DNA from: Burkholderiaceae bacterium
GTDB taxonomy: Bacteria; Pseudomonadota; Gammaproteobacteria; Burkholderiales; Burkholderiaceae_C
NCBI GenBank assembly: GCA_030726195.1
Contig: JANREF010000025.1
Location: 1-6,505, forward strand
Reading direction: 5' to 3'
Length of the DNA: 6,505 bases
The stretch's first letter is position 1, and every line of letters starts with the position of its first letter. The notes beneath the pieces are model-generated. The model was given only the letters and a program-made list of their open reading frames with translations. It was not told the DNA's origin and made no database searches. The position numbers were made by a program, and so were the translations under genes. Shown here one piece after another: positions 5,746 to 6,505 of the stretch.

Positions 5746-6505
5746 ATGAACGCCACCACCTCCCCCAAAGTCATGCTCATCACCGGTGGCGGGCGCGGCA
5801 TTGGCGCTGCCACCGCCAAGCTGGCCGCCAGCCAAGGCTATGCCGTTGTGGTGAATTACCACAGCCAGCAAGCACCTGCCCAGCAAGTGGTGGACGACAT
5901 TGTCAGCACAGGCGGGCAAGCCATTTGCGTGCAAGCCGACGTGAGCGAGGAGGCGGGAGTGATGACGCTGTTTGAGGCGGTCGATGCGCACTTTGGCCGC
6001 TTAGACGTGCTGGTGAACAACGCCGGTGTTGTCGACAAACCCGCGCGCGTACAAGACATGACACAGGCGCGCTTGATGCGCATGTTCACCACCAATACCA
6101 TCAGCGCATTTTTGTGCTGCCGCGAAGCGGTCAAACGCATGAGTACAGCGCTGGGCAAGGATGGCGGCTCGATTGTGAACGTCTCCAGCGCGGCGTCTAG
6201 GCTGGGCAGCGCCAACCAATACGTCGACTACGCCGCCAGCAAAGGTGCCATGGACGTGCTCACACACGGCTTGGCGCAAGAGGTGGCTGCAGTGGGCATA
6301 CGCGTGAATGCGGTGCGCCCTGGCCTGATAGACACCGACATCCACGCCTCGGGCGGCTTGCCCAACCGTGTGAACGATTTGGCCGCCAGCGTGCCCATGG
6401 GGCGCGGGGGCAGTGCAGACGAAGTGGCGCAAGCCATTGTGTGGCTCGCGTCTGAACAAGCCAGCTACACCAGCATGTCTATGCTTGAAGTCTCGGGTGG
6501 GCGCT
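5746..6505 (+). CDS. SDR family NAD(P)-dependent oxidoreductase, YgfF-like (3' end cut)
   Basis: A classical short-chain dehydrogenase with Rossmann fold; 253 codons are visible and run to the window edge. Motifs are TGGGRGIG (13-20) for the dinucleotide, a DV pair at 65-66, NNAG (91-94), and the catalytic tetrad Asn117, Ser148 (VNVSSAAS), Tyr162 and Lys166 (YAASK). RPGLIDTDIHASGG follows at 191-204. The stretches FLCCREAVKRM, SSAASRLGS and VDYAASKGA are strikingly like E. coli YgfF, an oxidoreductase of unknown substrate. The protein ends in LEVSGGR, where FabG/YgfF relatives finish, so probably only the stop codon and perhaps a residue or two are missing. Asn37 after the second strand (VVVNYHS) suggests NADP(H), which is an inference. 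A GGGA six bases before the ATG supports the start. It follows hemB by 16 bases, but a role in heme synthesis is not implied. Confidence 0.93.
   Translation, partial: MNATTSPKVMLITGGGRGIGAATAKLAASQGYAVVVNYHSQQAPAQQVVDDIVSTGGQAICVQADVSEEAGVMTLFEAVDAHFGRLDVLVNNAGVVDKPARVQDMTQARLMRMFTTNTISAFLCCREAVKRMSTALGKDGGSIVNVSSAASRLGSANQYVDYAASKGAMDVLTHGLAQEVAAVGIRVNAVRPGLIDTDIHASGGLPNRVNDLAASVPMGRGGSADEVAQAIVWLASEQASYTSMSMLEVSGGR

Overview
This window looks like chromosomal core sequence from a betaproteobacterium of the order Burkholderiales, most likely Comamonadaceae. The grounds are the S12 N-terminus, the GC-rich code with short intergenic gaps, an aspartate-type HemB, and HemJ as the apparent protoporphyrinogen oxidase. 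I see no IS element, phage gene, CRISPR array, tRNA or rRNA. The genus call is an inference and is not settled by the sequence.

Layout. Six protein genes are on the minus strand and read right to left: hemJ (4375-3947), a VanZ-family membrane protein (3900-2770), a thioredoxin-like [2Fe-2S] ferredoxin (2687-2322), an alpha/beta hydrolase overlapping it by 4 bases (2325-1672), a D-alanyl-D-alanine carboxypeptidase of the PBP5/6 type (1619-417), and the first 74 codons of rpsL (223-1, cut by the window edge). Two genes read rightward: hemB (4722-5729) and, 16 bases on, a YgfF-like short-chain dehydrogenase whose last few bases are cut off (5746-6505).

How the genes fit together. hemJ and hemB are divergent and both act in heme synthesis: HemB joins two 5-aminolevulinates into porphobilinogen, and HemJ oxidises protoporphyrinogen IX near the end of the pathway. 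The carboxypeptidase trims peptidoglycan stems in the periplasm. VanZ, ferredoxin, hydrolase and SDR have clear folds but no assignable substrate. rpsL has its own promoter and a 5' leader with a terminator-like hairpin.

The least ordinary part is the 346-base hemJ-hemB gap. On the minus strand it holds a promoter-like pair, then three consecutive stem-loops. One has a GAAA tetraloop, one shows a CCUCCC (anti-Shine-Dalgarno-like) loop, and the last is a strong intrinsic terminator with eight U residues. An eight-codon reading frame with a well-placed GGGAG ends exactly on the terminator stem. This is either a roughly 105-nt sRNA or a hemJ attenuator leader. A second theme is that hemB, hemJ and the ferredoxin gene each have a -10-like hexamer only 6-7 bases before the ATG and no good ribosome binding site, which would fit leaderless mRNAs.
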